Positions 7,723-16,415 of a stretch of DNA of 64,000 nt are shown here, piece by piece. Every line of letters begins with the position of its first letter. The stretch's first letter is position 1. The DNA lies in NCBI GenBank assembly GCA_031263155.1, contig JAISGK010000051.1, forward strand, positions 1 through 64,000, read 5' to 3'. Made by a program: the position numbers and the translations under genes. Origin of the DNA: Clostridiales bacterium. GTDB taxonomy: Bacteria; Bacillota; Clostridia; Lachnospirales; WQUN01. A model generated the notes under the pieces. It saw only the letters and a program-made list of their open reading frames with translations, ran no database searches and was not told the origin of the DNA.

Positions 7723-8682
7723 AGCGCGTCTAATCGTGATGAAGTCCGGCTTAACCGCGACAAGTCGGTGTTCGCCAGGTTCATTCATCAGTGGGATTTG
7801 CAGGTTTTAGTGATTCCCTCGTTGATACTGATTCTTGTTTTCTCTTACATACCCATGTACGGTGTCATAATGGCTTTTCAAGAGTACAAATTGGGTGAAA
7901 AACTGGGTTTTAGCGAGTGGGTCGGGCTTAAACAATTTGTGTACCTTTTTTCCGAGCCAGCTTTCCCTCGCGTGCTACGCAATACCTTGATCATAAGTGG
8001 TCTTAAAATTTTGATCAACTTCCCCATACCCATTATCTTTGCCGTTATGATAAATGAGATGCGCGCGAAGCAATTCAAAAAAGTCGTGCAAACCGTTAGC
8101 TACCTGCCTCACTTCATATCCTGGGTTGTATGCGCGACACTTATGTTTGATATGTTCTCCACAGACGGCGGAGCAATTAACGAACTCTTAAAGTGGGTGG
8201 GCGTTACCAAAAGCGGGATACCGTTTTTTAACCGGTCCAATTATTTTTGGGGATTAACTGTCGCAACCGATCTATGGAAAGAATTGGGATGGAACTCTAT
8301 CATCTTTATAGCCGCCATTGCAGGGGTAGACCCTCAACTGTACGAGGCGGCTGACATAGACGGCGCGACACGTATTCAGAAAATTTGGTATATTACAGTA
8401 CAAACGATTAAGCCCACCATTATCATATTGTTGATCTTTACGGTGGGCGGCATGCTTAACGCCAACTTTGATCAGATTATGATGCTGACCAACCAGATGA
8501 GCAACGCGCAGCTTCGCGAAACCGGCGATGTTATCGATACATTCGTATACCGCTTCGGTTTGCAGCAAATGAGATATTCGTTTGCCACTGCCGCCAGCCT
8601 GTTTAAAACGGTTATCAACTTTGTGCTTCTGCTCATTACCAATCACGTTGCCGGAAAATTAGGTGACACGGCGTTGTTATAA
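7720..8682 (+). CDS. ABC sugar transporter permease, LplB type
   Basis: A 320-residue membrane protein with about six membrane spans. The cytoplasmic EAA loop EAADIDGATRIQKIWYIT contacts the transport ATPase. The order of genes (LplB-type permease, LplC-type permease, large binding lipoprotein) is typical of Bacillota carbohydrate uptake loci of the CUT1 group (COG4209/COG0395). No ATPase is encoded here, so a shared MsmX-like ATPase encoded elsewhere is expected. ATG 7720 lies 12 bases after AAGGAGG and is embedded in the hairpin-containing leader. Confidence 0.92.
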   Translation: MSASNRDEVRLNRDKSVFARFIHQWDLQVLVIPSLILILVFSYIPMYGVIMAFQEYKLGEKLGFSEWVGLKQFVYLFSEPAFPRVLRNTLIISGLKILINFPIPIIFAVMINEMRAKQFKKVVQTVSYLPHFISWVVCATLMFDMFSTDGGAINELLKWVGVTKSGIPFFNRSNYFWGLTVATDLWKELGWNSIIFIAAIAGVDPQLYEAADIDGATRIQKIWYITVQTIKPTIIILLIFTVGGMLNANFDQIMMLTNQMSNAQLRETGDVIDTFVYRFGLQQMRYSFATAASLFKTVINFVLLLITNHVAGKLGDTALL

Positions 8683-8729
8683 TATTTGCTGACTGCCTAT
8701 AATCCGCAGCGCAAGAAAGGGGCGTAAGA

Positions 8730-9629
8730 GTGCGTATAAAGCGAAGCAGGTCGGATTACTTTATAGACGGCCTTATCCTTTTGGTCATGCTGATGGTTCT
8801 GGTTATTACACTGTATCCATTTCTTAACTCGCTTGCCATTTCGCTCAATGACTCAAAAGATTCCGTAAAGGGCGGAATCACGATTTGGCCCCGCGTCTTT
8901 ACGTGGAACAATTATGTATTGATCTTTAACAACGAGCGCATACCACGCGCCTATCTTATCTCCATAGCGCGTACTGTTATCGGCACTATATTGGGTTTGC
9001 TGTTTACCGGTTCATTGGCTTTTGGCCTCGCGCACACTAATCTTGTGGGACGCAAGATTTATACCATTATATGTCTTATCCCAATGTACTTTGGCGGCGG
9101 TATAATCCCCACGTTCTTGTTGATCAAATCCATGGGGCTGCTTAATAACTTTTGGGTATATATCATACCCGGTGTGGTAGGCTTGTGGAACATGATACTC
9201 ATGCGTACATATTTTCAGACGATACCCGATGGGCTGGAAGAATCCGCCGTCATAGACGGAGCAAGCTACCTTAGAATATTTTTTCAAATAATAATACCCA
9301 TTTCAGCTCCTATTATAGCGACAATAGCGCTCTACATAGGCGTGGCGCAGTGGAACTCATGGTTCGACGCCGCTATGTATATTACCAAAGACAGTTTGAA
9401 GCCCATGCAGACCATCCTTATGAACGTTATTTCTGAGGCGAGGTACGCTGAACAACTAGCGCAATCAGGCATAACAGATGTGGGCAACATGCTTAAAGGG
9501 CAAAACACAAATGTGCGCTCAATTACAATGGCCACGATGGTTGTCACTGTGCTGCCCATACTTATGATATATCCCTTTCTTCAGCGGTATTTCATCAAGG
9601 GCATTATGGTAGGATCGTTGAAAGGTTAG
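8730..9629 (+). CDS. ABC sugar transporter permease, LplC/YtcP type
   Basis: A 299-residue permease, start GTG 8730 after GAAAGGGGCG. Six predicted membrane segments; EAA motif EESAVIDGASYLRIFFQI about two thirds along, and the characteristic end RYFIKGIMVGSLKG of this subfamily. Second half of the heterodimeric channel with the permease 47 bases upstream. Substrate cannot be read from the sequence; relatives move oligosaccharides. Confidence 0.92.
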   Translation: MRIKRSRSDYFIDGLILLVMLMVLVITLYPFLNSLAISLNDSKDSVKGGITIWPRVFTWNNYVLIFNNERIPRAYLISIARTVIGTILGLLFTGSLAFGLAHTNLVGRKIYTIICLIPMYFGGGIIPTFLLIKSMGLLNNFWVYIIPGVVGLWNMILMRTYFQTIPDGLEESAVIDGASYLRIFFQIIIPISAPIIATIALYIGVAQWNSWFDAAMYITKDSLKPMQTILMNVISEARYAEQLAQSGITDVGNMLKGQNTNVRSITMATMVVTVLPILMIYPFLQRYFIKGIMVGSLKG

Positions 9630-9658
9630 TTATAACATATTTTTGAGGAGGATTAGTA

Positions 9659-11428
9659 ATGTTCAAACGAAATATTATTGCGCCTATACTGATACTGTTG
9701 TTTGTAGCGTCGTTGTTTGGTTGCGCAAACAGCGCCACAACAAACGCGTCAGCATCCGCAAGCCCCCCCACCCAGTCCGCCGCAACCCAAGCCAGTAGCG
9801 CGGCCGAAGCCACCGCTTCTGAAACCAGTGAAGAGGCAGGTTCGGAGTATGAGTATTACGAGTTCGACTTCTATTTTGACAACGACACTCAAACCATCCT
9901 TAGCTGGGGTTCGGACGCTGTATCGAAATATCTTAAAGATAAATTTAACATTCAAGTTAACTTGAGCCGCGCCGACACCGACCCGGAAACAAAGCTGAAC
10001 CTTATGCTCCAGTCTGGTGATTTGCCGGATTTGTTTTACATGGATAACTACACGCGCATTAGACGTGTAGCCGAAATGGGTTATCTGCTGCCTCTGGATT
10101 CTCTTATTGCGGCAAACCCCTCGTACAACGAATATGTATCTGAAATCACCCGTAAAATGCAGGTTATGCCCGATGGCAACAACTACCTTATTCCTCTGTG
10201 GACGCGCACCATCCCCACTGGCGGCAACAATGTATGGATGGTAGACAAACGCATTTATGAAGCCGCCGGTTCTCCTCCGCTTAAGACCCTTGAAGACATT
10301 CACGCGTTTATGCTTAAGGCGAAAAACGACGTTAAGGTAAATGAGGAAGGCTTAGAGATTATCCCTTACGAGGTAGACTGGTCCAGCGTTTCGACAGTGG
10401 TTAATATGGTAACTCCCGTTTACCGCGCATACGGCGGGTATGGACTGCCCGGCAACTGGTACAGCCGTGTAGATGGCAAGATGCAGCTCGCGCTGCGTGA
10501 CGAGAAGTATCGTCAAAGTATTCTTGAACTCAACAGGTGGTACAATGAGGGGCTTATTCAAGAAGGCACATTCTCTGACAACCACGATCAAGCTGTTGAA
10601 AAGTTTGTATCTGGGCGTGTAGGGGTTTTGTGGTATGACCACTCCCAAGACGATGTTAACAAGTTCCGCACCATCTTGCAGGAAGATTTTGAAGGCGACG
10701 ACTATCTTATCCTTCAAGACCCTGTGTTCCCGCCCGTCGCCGGCTTGGCGCAAAACGAGATATTTGCCGACTATAAAGAGGCTTTTGGCTGGTATGGCGA
10801 ATATATCACCACTCAGGCGGAGCAGCCTCAACGTATCTTTGATCTGTTGATGTTTATGCTTTCCAAAGAGGGTTCTATCAATATGATGTATGGCCCTCCC
10901 GGAGCCGGCATGTATGATGAGCTGGATGAAAACGGCAACCCCATTCTTCTAAAATCCGAATCAGAACTTACATCTGACGAGCGCGCCGCTATTGGTGTGT
11001 GGAGTTGGTCTATGGTCGCTCACGCCGATAACGTAGACTTAACCAAGTTTGCTGTAGACGCCGCGCTTCCAAAAGACAGGCAAAGCTGGGTTGTAAGCAC
11101 CCAACGCGAGATCCTTACGCCTATATTCTTTATGACTAATGAATATGTGCAAACAGGCGATGTTATTGAACCTACCAGTGACATCGGCATAAACATGAAA
11201 CGATGTGAGGATGAGTTGGCCGCAAAGTTGCCCCTTGCCGTTATGGCGGCCACACCGGAAGAGTGCAACAGGATTTATGACGAGGCTATAGCGTTCTGCG
11301 ACGCCAACGGCATGAAGGAAGCCGAGGCCCTGCGCGACGCGAAATACCAAGCCAACCTCCAGTTGCAAGGCGGAACGGCGTTTGAGCCCGCGAAAAATCC
11401 GGTCGATAACCCCGTTCTCAATTATTAA
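9659..11428 (+). CDS. Extracellular solute-binding lipoprotein of the sugar ABC transporter
   Basis: A 589-residue lipoprotein: signal peptide and lipobox LFGC at the N-terminus, followed by a low-complexity Ala/Ser/Thr linker (about residues 24-60) that spaces the domain from the membrane. The remainder has the layout of large LplA-like family-1 binding proteins (GDLPDLFYMDNYTR, then the second lobe, with WSMVAHAD late in the protein). Excellent SD GAGGAGG before ATG 9659. It delivers the substrate to the two permeases upstream and ends the transporter part of the operon. Confidence 0.92.
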   Translation: MFKRNIIAPILILLFVASLFGCANSATTNASASASPPTQSAATQASSAAEATASETSEEAGSEYEYYEFDFYFDNDTQTILSWGSDAVSKYLKDKFNIQVNLSRADTDPETKLNLMLQSGDLPDLFYMDNYTRIRRVAEMGYLLPLDSLIAANPSYNEYVSEITRKMQVMPDGNNYLIPLWTRTIPTGGNNVWMVDKRIYEAAGSPPLKTLEDIHAFMLKAKNDVKVNEEGLEIIPYEVDWSSVSTVVNMVTPVYRAYGGYGLPGNWYSRVDGKMQLALRDEKYRQSILELNRWYNEGLIQEGTFSDNHDQAVEKFVSGRVGVLWYDHSQDDVNKFRTILQEDFEGDDYLILQDPVFPPVAGLAQNEIFADYKEAFGWYGEYITTQAEQPQRIFDLLMFMLSKEGSINMMYGPPGAGMYDELDENGNPILLKSESELTSDERAAIGVWSWSMVAHADNVDLTKFAVDAALPKDRQSWVVSTQREILTPIFFMTNEYVQTGDVIEPTSDIGINMKRCEDELAAKLPLAVMAATPEECNRIYDEAIAFCDANGMKEAEALRDAKYQANLQLQGGTAFEPAKNPVDNPVLNY

Positions 11429-11463
11429 TCACTCTACTATATTCACTGGTGATCATCACACGA

Positions 11464-11494
11464 GTTTATGATATAATCGCGTTTGTGATATAAT
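11464..11494 (+). promoter_or_regulatory. Possible internal promoter with a 17-base direct repeat
   Basis: GTTTATGATATAAT (11464-11477) is repeated as GTTTGTGATATAAT (11481-11494), giving two TATAAT boxes 17 bases apart. A short palindrome GTGATCATCAC lies just before (11449-11459). The -35 sequences are weak. Confidence 0.35.
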
Positions 11495-11527
11495 TTCCTT
11501 AATAAAGGTAAGATGAAAGGTAAGATT

Positions 11528-12613
11528 ATGGCAGAACAAAAATTAAAAGTGGCTATCATCGGAGCGGGCAATATAGCGCAAAACGCCCACTTGCCTACGT
11601 ACAAAGATATACCCGATGTAGAAATTGTCGCCATTGCCGACTGGAACCTGGAGCGTGCGCAAGAGGCGGCCAAAAAGTTTGGCATACCCAACGCTTTCGC
11701 GTCTTGCGAAGAGGCGTTTGCTCTGCCCGGTTTGGACATTGCCGACATATGCGTTTGGAACAAATCACACGCGCCCGTCGCAATCGCCGCCGCCAAGCGT
11801 GGGCTTCACATTTTGTGCGAAAAGCCCATGGCCTGGGACATGAATGACGCGTACGCCATGGAGGCGGCCATAAAAGAGAGCGGTAAAGTGTTTGTTCTGG
11901 GCGTCATGAACAGATATCGCAAGGACGTTCAATTGCTGAAAGAAATGGCAAACGCAGGCAAGTTTGGCGATATATATTACGGCAAAGCTATCTATCTGCG
12001 CCGCAGGGGTACGCCGCTGGGTTGGTTTACCGATACGCAAAAATCGGGCGGCGGGCCTGTCATAGATATCGGCGTGCATTGTATAGACCGCACATGGTAT
12101 CTCATGGGGTGTCCAAGACCGGTTCGTGTTAGCGCAAGCACCTCGTATCGTATAGGCGACTATCAAACAAAGGGTGTGAGCCGCTGGGTAGCGCTGGACA
12201 GCGATGTGACCGCGTTCGATACCGAAGACTCCGCAAGCGGGGTAATTCACTTTGAAAACGGGGCTTCAATGTTGTTTGAAGTCTCTTGGGCAATCAATCT
12301 GCCCAATGAGGAAGTATCGTTTATAGCGGGTACCAAGGCGGGCGCCAAACTGGGCAGCCCAATGGAGGATAAGCCAGTAGCTGTTTACGGCGAAGATTGC
12401 GGCTTTCTTACCGACAACGAGCCGTACATAGAAAAAAGCCCCTTCTTTGGCTTTGGGGGAGATAACCCATTTAAAACAGAGATTTTGGAACTGGTTAATT
12501 GTATAAGAACCGGCAAGAAACCTATAAGCCCGCTGGAGGACGCGCTGGGAATAGAAAGAATTCTCATGGGCATTTATGAGTCGGCCAAGGCGGGAAAAGA
12601 GATTACCCTATAA
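11528..12613 (+). CDS. Gfo/Idh/MocA-family NAD(P)-dependent oxidoreductase
   Basis: A 361-residue protein from ATG 11528 (AAAGG at suitable distance; ATG 11513 possible). The N-terminal Rossmann fold begins KVAIIGAGNIAQNAHLP; CEKPMAWD carries the family catalytic Lys of the EKP motif, and GPVIDIGVHCIDRTWYLMG the conserved Asp/His pair. Members oxidise or epimerise sugars and cyclitols such as myo-inositol or glucosides. With the isomerase downstream and the transporter upstream it should convert the imported sugar inside the cell. The specific substrate is unknown. Confidence 0.9.
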   Translation: MAEQKLKVAIIGAGNIAQNAHLPTYKDIPDVEIVAIADWNLERAQEAAKKFGIPNAFASCEEAFALPGLDIADICVWNKSHAPVAIAAAKRGLHILCEKPMAWDMNDAYAMEAAIKESGKVFVLGVMNRYRKDVQLLKEMANAGKFGDIYYGKAIYLRRRGTPLGWFTDTQKSGGGPVIDIGVHCIDRTWYLMGCPRPVRVSASTSYRIGDYQTKGVSRWVALDSDVTAFDTEDSASGVIHFENGASMLFEVSWAINLPNEEVSFIAGTKAGAKLGSPMEDKPVAVYGEDCGFLTDNEPYIEKSPFFGFGGDNPFKTEILELVNCIRTGKKPISPLEDALGIERILMGIYESAKAGKEITL

Positions 12614-12724
12614 ACTTTGGGGATCAAAGCATGGAGAGGGCGCTCAATGCGCTCTCCTATGTTTCACAGAATAATTTCCAACCAAGAGCGGATTATATGT
12701 TTCAACGAAGATAGGAGCACTGTT

Positions 12725-13522
12725 ATGGATTACAGTATTCAAACATTTAGCGTGCGCGACGTCTTGCCCGCCAATCTGGAAACAACCCTGAAGGCATTGG
12801 GCGAAATGGGCTATACGCACATAGAGTATTGCGATTTTTTTGGCAAGACAGCTGAAGAGCTTAACGCAGCGCTAGACGCGGCCAACCTTAAAGTTTCTGG
12901 CAATCACATTAATCTTGCCAAAATAGCGGAAGATTTTGAAGGCAAAACGGCATACAACAAGGCAATTGGCAATAACCTGCTCATAGAACCAATGGCGGAC
13001 ATGAGCACCAGCGAAAAATTGGACGCGTTTGTCGCGTTGGCAAACGACCTGCAACCCAAGCTGGAGGCTCTTGGCTTTACAGTAGCCTACCACAATCATA
13101 ACGTTGAGTTTATAGCCAACGAAGATGGGCAGATCATATTTGACGAATTGGTAAGCCGCACAAATATCAAGCTGGAACTCGATACTTTTTGGGCATACGC
13201 CGGTGGCCGTGATCCCGTCGCGATGATGGAACAATTTAAAGATCGTTTAATCTACATACATATTAAGGACGGCATTAGCGACGGCAAGCCGAAGCCGTTC
13301 CCAAAAATTCCACAAGGGGCGTCCGAAAAAGAGCTTATAGAGCTTTTTAAAGACTTCCCAAAGGGTGTGCCGCTGGGGATGGGCACAGCGCCCGTTAAGG
13401 CTGTGTATGCCAAAGCAATCGAACTGGGCATACCGATGTGCGTGGAAAGTGAAACGCTAACGCCGGATGGCCTTAGCGAAGCCAAGGTATGTATAGATTT
13501 CCTCAAAGAGCAAGAAAAATAA
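12725..13522 (+). CDS. Sugar phosphate isomerase/epimerase (xylose-isomerase-like TIM barrel)
   Basis: A 265-residue protein starting MDYSIQTFSVRD at ATG 12725 behind ATAGGAGC; the open frame extends upstream to 12617 without a ribosome site. Metal-binding barrel motifs are visible: YHNHNVEF, LELDTFWAYAGG, LIYIHIKDG and CVESE. The family (AP_endonuc_2 fold) covers inositol dehydratases, hexulose isomerases and epimerases. It is the last gene of the carbohydrate operon and probably acts right after the Gfo/Idh oxidoreductase. Confidence 0.88.
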   Translation: MDYSIQTFSVRDVLPANLETTLKALGEMGYTHIEYCDFFGKTAEELNAALDAANLKVSGNHINLAKIAEDFEGKTAYNKAIGNNLLIEPMADMSTSEKLDAFVALANDLQPKLEALGFTVAYHNHNVEFIANEDGQIIFDELVSRTNIKLELDTFWAYAGGRDPVAMMEQFKDRLIYIHIKDGISDGKPKPFPKIPQGASEKELIELFKDFPKGVPLGMGTAPVKAVYAKAIELGIPMCVESETLTPDGLSEAKVCIDFLKEQEK

Positions 13523-13590
13523 AAAATAGCAATATATTCTAAACGCGCGCTTTCCAGATTTGATATGGGTGCGCAGCGGTAAATGGGTAT

Positions 13591-13737
13591 GCTTTCGTAG
13601 GGGCGCGCAGTGCGCGCCCGTGGGCCTTTCTAAGCCTCAACAATATCGGGGAACCGGGCGGTTGTCGGGCGGCCTTTTTGACCTGGTTATCGGTCGGTTG
13701 TCGTGTGCGGGCGCGCAGTGCGCGCCCCTACGAAAGC
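13591..13737. repeat. MITE-like element with 29-bp terminal inverted repeats
   Basis: The left end GCTTTCGTAGGGGCGCGCAG plus TGCGCGCCC (13591-13619) recurs inverted at 13709-13737 with a single central mismatch. Each end is itself near-palindromic (GGGCGCGCAGTGCGCGCCC). The 89-base interior has no coding frame. This GC-rich repeat with 'TAGGGGCGCGCA' ends resembles mobile intergenic repeats common in Clostridia. It sits between convergent operons. Confidence 0.75.
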
Positions 13738-13777
13738 AAAAGCCGCGACCAGCAGCGTCCCCTGCTTTTTTGTCGGG

Positions 13778-13793
13778 ACTGGTGAATAGTAAC
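13778..13793. repeat. Short dispersed repeat ACTGGTGAATAGTAAC
   Basis: Recurs as ACTGGTGAACAGTAAC at 27337-27352; in both places an AGCGTCCC lies a little upstream. Probably part of a small intergenic repeat family. It ends just before the phoR stop codon. Confidence 0.55.
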
Positions 13794-13796
13794 ACA

Positions 13797-14993
13797 TCAT
13801 GCGTTGTTCAATACACAGGTTACTTGTGTACCGTCGCGCTCATTGCTTTCTATTGATACTCCCCCTCCGTGCAGCTCCGCTATGTGCTTTACAATTGCCA
13901 GGCCAAGCCCGGTGCCTTGGCTAGAACGGGATCTATCAGCGCGATAGAACCTCTCGAACACCCTTGCGATATGCTCTGGCGCGATACCAATGCCCGTGTC
14001 TTTCACAGTGATTGTGTATGTGTCGCCGTCGTTGGACACTTTAGCCGTTATGTCGCCTTCGTTGGTGTATTTAACCGCGTTGTCCAGCAGATTAAATAAC
14101 AGCTCGTCTAGCATACGTTTATTGGCGCACACGTTAAAATGTCGCCCTTGGGCCTGTATCGTCAACCCCTTGGCCGCCGCTCTTTCTTTTATTTCTTCCA
14201 TTGCCGCCGCAAGCGCGTCGTAAATGTCAAATCGCGCACGCTCGGCGATGATTCGCCCCTCTTCAAACTCGGATAAACGAATGATATCCTCTACCAGATT
14301 GATCAGGCGTCGCGTTTGCCCGGCTACCTTCGCCCCGATTTCTTGTACGTCTTGCGGCTTTATCATCCCTTTTTCCAACATTTCACAGTAGCCAAGAATT
14401 ACCGTAAGGGGAGTTTTAAGCTCGTGCGAAACGTTGGCGGAAAACTCGCGGCGTTGCAGCTCCGCCAATTGCTTTTCTGTTTTATCCAGCAATAATATAA
14501 CCGCGCCTGATACGACAGAAGCAGAGGTGTCCAGATCCCATTCCAGCGCCCCCATTCCCTCGCTGTCAACCGTGTAGCCGCCTCCCGCCCATTCCGCGAC
14601 AGGGTTGAGAAATACGTCAAACACCTTGCCATAACAATTTAGCGTAAACTCCACGCGCCGCCCTGTCAAGCAGCTCTTCACCGCCGCGATAAACCCCGTG
14701 TCGCGCGTTACGCGCAAAATATTGGTGGGCAGTTCGTGCTTGTATCTAAATATATTCAGCGCGCTGCTGTTAAAAGTCAGCGTCAATCCGTTTTTATCTA
14801 TAATGATAAGCCCTTCGCGCATGTTATCGATAAATATGCCCATTGTCTTAAGGCGGCGCTGCAAGTCCGCTTCTCTCAAGATGAATCCATTTTTAATTGT
14901 GGCGCATTTATCGGCCACCGGCCGCGCCTCAAGCACAGATGTTGGCTCAATGGCATACGCCAGGTTTAAAAGCAGCTTTGCAAAAATGTTCAT
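13797..14993 (-). CDS. phoR: PhoR-type sensor histidine kinase without membrane segments
   Basis: A 398-residue kinase. A PAS-like domain (about 45-165, FIDNMREGLIIIDKNGLTLT) is followed by the HisKA helix with phospho-acceptor His near 190 (NVSHELKTPLTVILGYCEML), then the ATPase domain with N box (LFNLLDNAVKYTNEG), DTGIGI and GTGLGLAIVKHIAELHGG. It starts TAATG, overlapping the phoB stop by one base. Unlike classical PhoR it lacks an N-terminal membrane anchor, so it must sense inside the cell or through PhoU or partner proteins. It phosphorylates the regulator encoded upstream. Confidence 0.88.
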   Translation of the reverse strand: MNIFAKLLLNLAYAIEPTSVLEARPVADKCATIKNGFILREADLQRRLKTMGIFIDNMREGLIIIDKNGLTLTFNSSALNIFRYKHELPTNILRVTRDTGFIAAVKSCLTGRRVEFTLNCYGKVFDVFLNPVAEWAGGGYTVDSEGMGALEWDLDTSASVVSGAVILLLDKTEKQLAELQRREFSANVSHELKTPLTVILGYCEMLEKGMIKPQDVQEIGAKVAGQTRRLINLVEDIIRLSEFEEGRIIAERARFDIYDALAAAMEEIKERAAAKGLTIQAQGRHFNVCANKRMLDELLFNLLDNAVKYTNEGDITAKVSNDGDTYTITVKDTGIGIAPEHIARVFERFYRADRSRSSQGTGLGLAIVKHIAELHGGGVSIESNERDGTQVTCVLNNA

Positions 14994-15667
14994 TACTCGC
15001 CTACCTTGTATCCCACGCCGCGAACCGTTTTTATGCAGCCGCCCGCCTCGCCCAATTTTTTGCGCAGGGTTTGTATATGAATGTCTACCGTTCGCGTTTC
15101 GCCCTCGAAGTCAAAACCCCAAACACACTCCATAATTTGTCCGCGGCTTACTACTATGTCTGCGTTTTTTACTAAGTAGCGCAACAGATCGTACTCTTTA
15201 AGCGTCAGTTCAATCTTTGCGTCGCTTACAAATACTTCGTGCTTAGCATCGTCTATAACTATGGATCCAAAACTTAGCGTATCGCGCCTGGCGGGGCCCG
15301 AGCGCCGCAGCACGGCGTTAATGCGCGCTATAAGTTCGGTTATGCCAAAGGGCTTGGTCACGTAATCGTCCGCGCCGGCGTCCAAGCCTTTTACCTTGTC
15401 AAACTCGCTGCCCTTTGCCGTTAGCATAATAACAGGCGTGGCAAAGTGGGCGTGCAGTTTACGCAAAATGGCGACACCGTCGTCGTCGGGCAGCATTATG
15501 TCCAACAAAACAAGCGCAGGTTTGGGAGCGCTTGTGTACGCCTCAAAAAACTCCGCGCTGCTTCCGAACCCGCTCGCGTCAAAGCCGTTGGCCTTAAGCG
15601 CGTAAATTACCAGTTCCCTTATGTTTTCGTCGTCCTCGACAATGTAGATACGCGGTTCAGTCGCCAT
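14993..15667 (-). CDS. phoB: OmpR/PhoB-type response regulator
   Basis: A 224-residue regulator starting at ATG 15667, which overlaps the phoU end (ATGGCGACTGA); an ATG at 15685 is in frame but deeper in phoU. The receiver domain has the acidic pair in VEDDENIRE, the phosphorylated Asp in LVLLDIMLPDDDG and the Lys in TKPFGITELIARI. The C-terminal winged helix (TRTVDIHIQTLRKKLGE, KTVRGVGYKV) binds DNA. Placement after phoU and before phoR indicates control of phosphate starvation genes; no pst transporter is in the window. Confidence 0.9.
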   Translation of the reverse strand: MATEPRIYIVEDDENIRELVIYALKANGFDASGFGSSAEFFEAYTSAPKPALVLLDIMLPDDDGVAILRKLHAHFATPVIMLTAKGSEFDKVKGLDAGADDYVTKPFGITELIARINAVLRRSGPARRDTLSFGSIVIDDAKHEVFVSDAKIELTLKEYDLLRYLVKNADIVVSRGQIMECVWGFDFEGETRTVDIHIQTLRKKLGEAGGCIKTVRGVGYKVGE

Positions 15668-16334
15668 CGGTCGCTCGTGAGGCAAGATGTTTCAGTGCAT
15701 GTGTGCCTGTTATGGAAAACGCTACCCACTCGGCGATGTTGACCGCATGGTCGCCTATGCGCTCCAGATACTTGGCAATCATGATAAGGTCTATGGCCTG
15801 CTCGCCGTTATTGCCGTCCGCGCGTATCATGTCTATCAGATCAAATTTTACCATGTCAAAGAGTCTGTCAACCACATCGTCGGCGCGTTTGACAGAAGCG
15901 GCCTTTTCGAGGTCGTGCCAGATAAAGGCGTCTATGGCGTCTGTGACCATCTTAATGGCGTCTTGGGCCATTTGGGGTATGTGTACCAATTTTTTGATAT
16001 ATGGCTCTTTAGACAAAAGAATAACCATTTCGGATATATCCTCGGCGTGATCGCCTATGCGCTCCATGTCGGTGATCATTTTGAGGGCGGAGGAGATAAG
16101 CCTTAGATCCTTCGCGACTGGCTGCTGCTGCAATAGCAATCGCAGGCAAAGCTGTTCTATATCTTTTTCCATGGCGTCTATTTCGTTATCAAATTCGATA
16201 GCCTTGTAGGCTTCTTCCACATTCTGATTTTCCATAGCGGACATTGCCCTATTGATGGCCGTTTCGATAAGTCCGCCCATTTCTATTAGCATGTTGTTGA
16301 GTTTATCAAGCTGTTCATCAAAGTTATTACGCAT
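15657..16334 (-). CDS. phoU: Phosphate signalling protein PhoU
   Basis: A 225-residue all-helical protein of the usual PhoU length with its two repeated three-helix halves. Metal-site motifs are EFDNEIDAMEKDIEQ and ERIGDHAEDISEM in the first half and ERIGDHAVNIAEWV in the second. PhoU links the Pst phosphate transporter to the PhoR/PhoB pair and keeps the response off when phosphate is plentiful. ATG 16334 has GGAGGGATG upstream. First gene of the operon phoU-phoB-phoR. Confidence 0.95.
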   Translation of the reverse strand: MRNNFDEQLDKLNNMLIEMGGLIETAINRAMSAMENQNVEEAYKAIEFDNEIDAMEKDIEQLCLRLLLQQQPVAKDLRLISSALKMITDMERIGDHAEDISEMVILLSKEPYIKKLVHIPQMAQDAIKMVTDAIDAFIWHDLEKAASVKRADDVVDRLFDMVKFDLIDMIRADGNNGEQAIDLIMIAKYLERIGDHAVNIAEWVAFSITGTHALKHLASRATDGD

Positions 16335-16385
16335 ATTTTATCATCCCTCCGTGTATTAATCATAAACGAAAGCGGCGCACAATCA

Positions 16386-16402
16386 AGTAAATTATTTGTT
16401 AA
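16386..16402 (-). promoter_or_regulatory. Possible Pho box upstream of phoU
   Basis: On the minus strand TTAACA (16402-16397) and TTTACT (16391-16386) are separated by 5 bases, resembling the spaced TTAACA-like repeats bound by Bacillus PhoP. Only two repeats are visible, so this is tentative. Confidence 0.3.
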
Positions 16403-16415
16403 TTTTACGCAAAGG

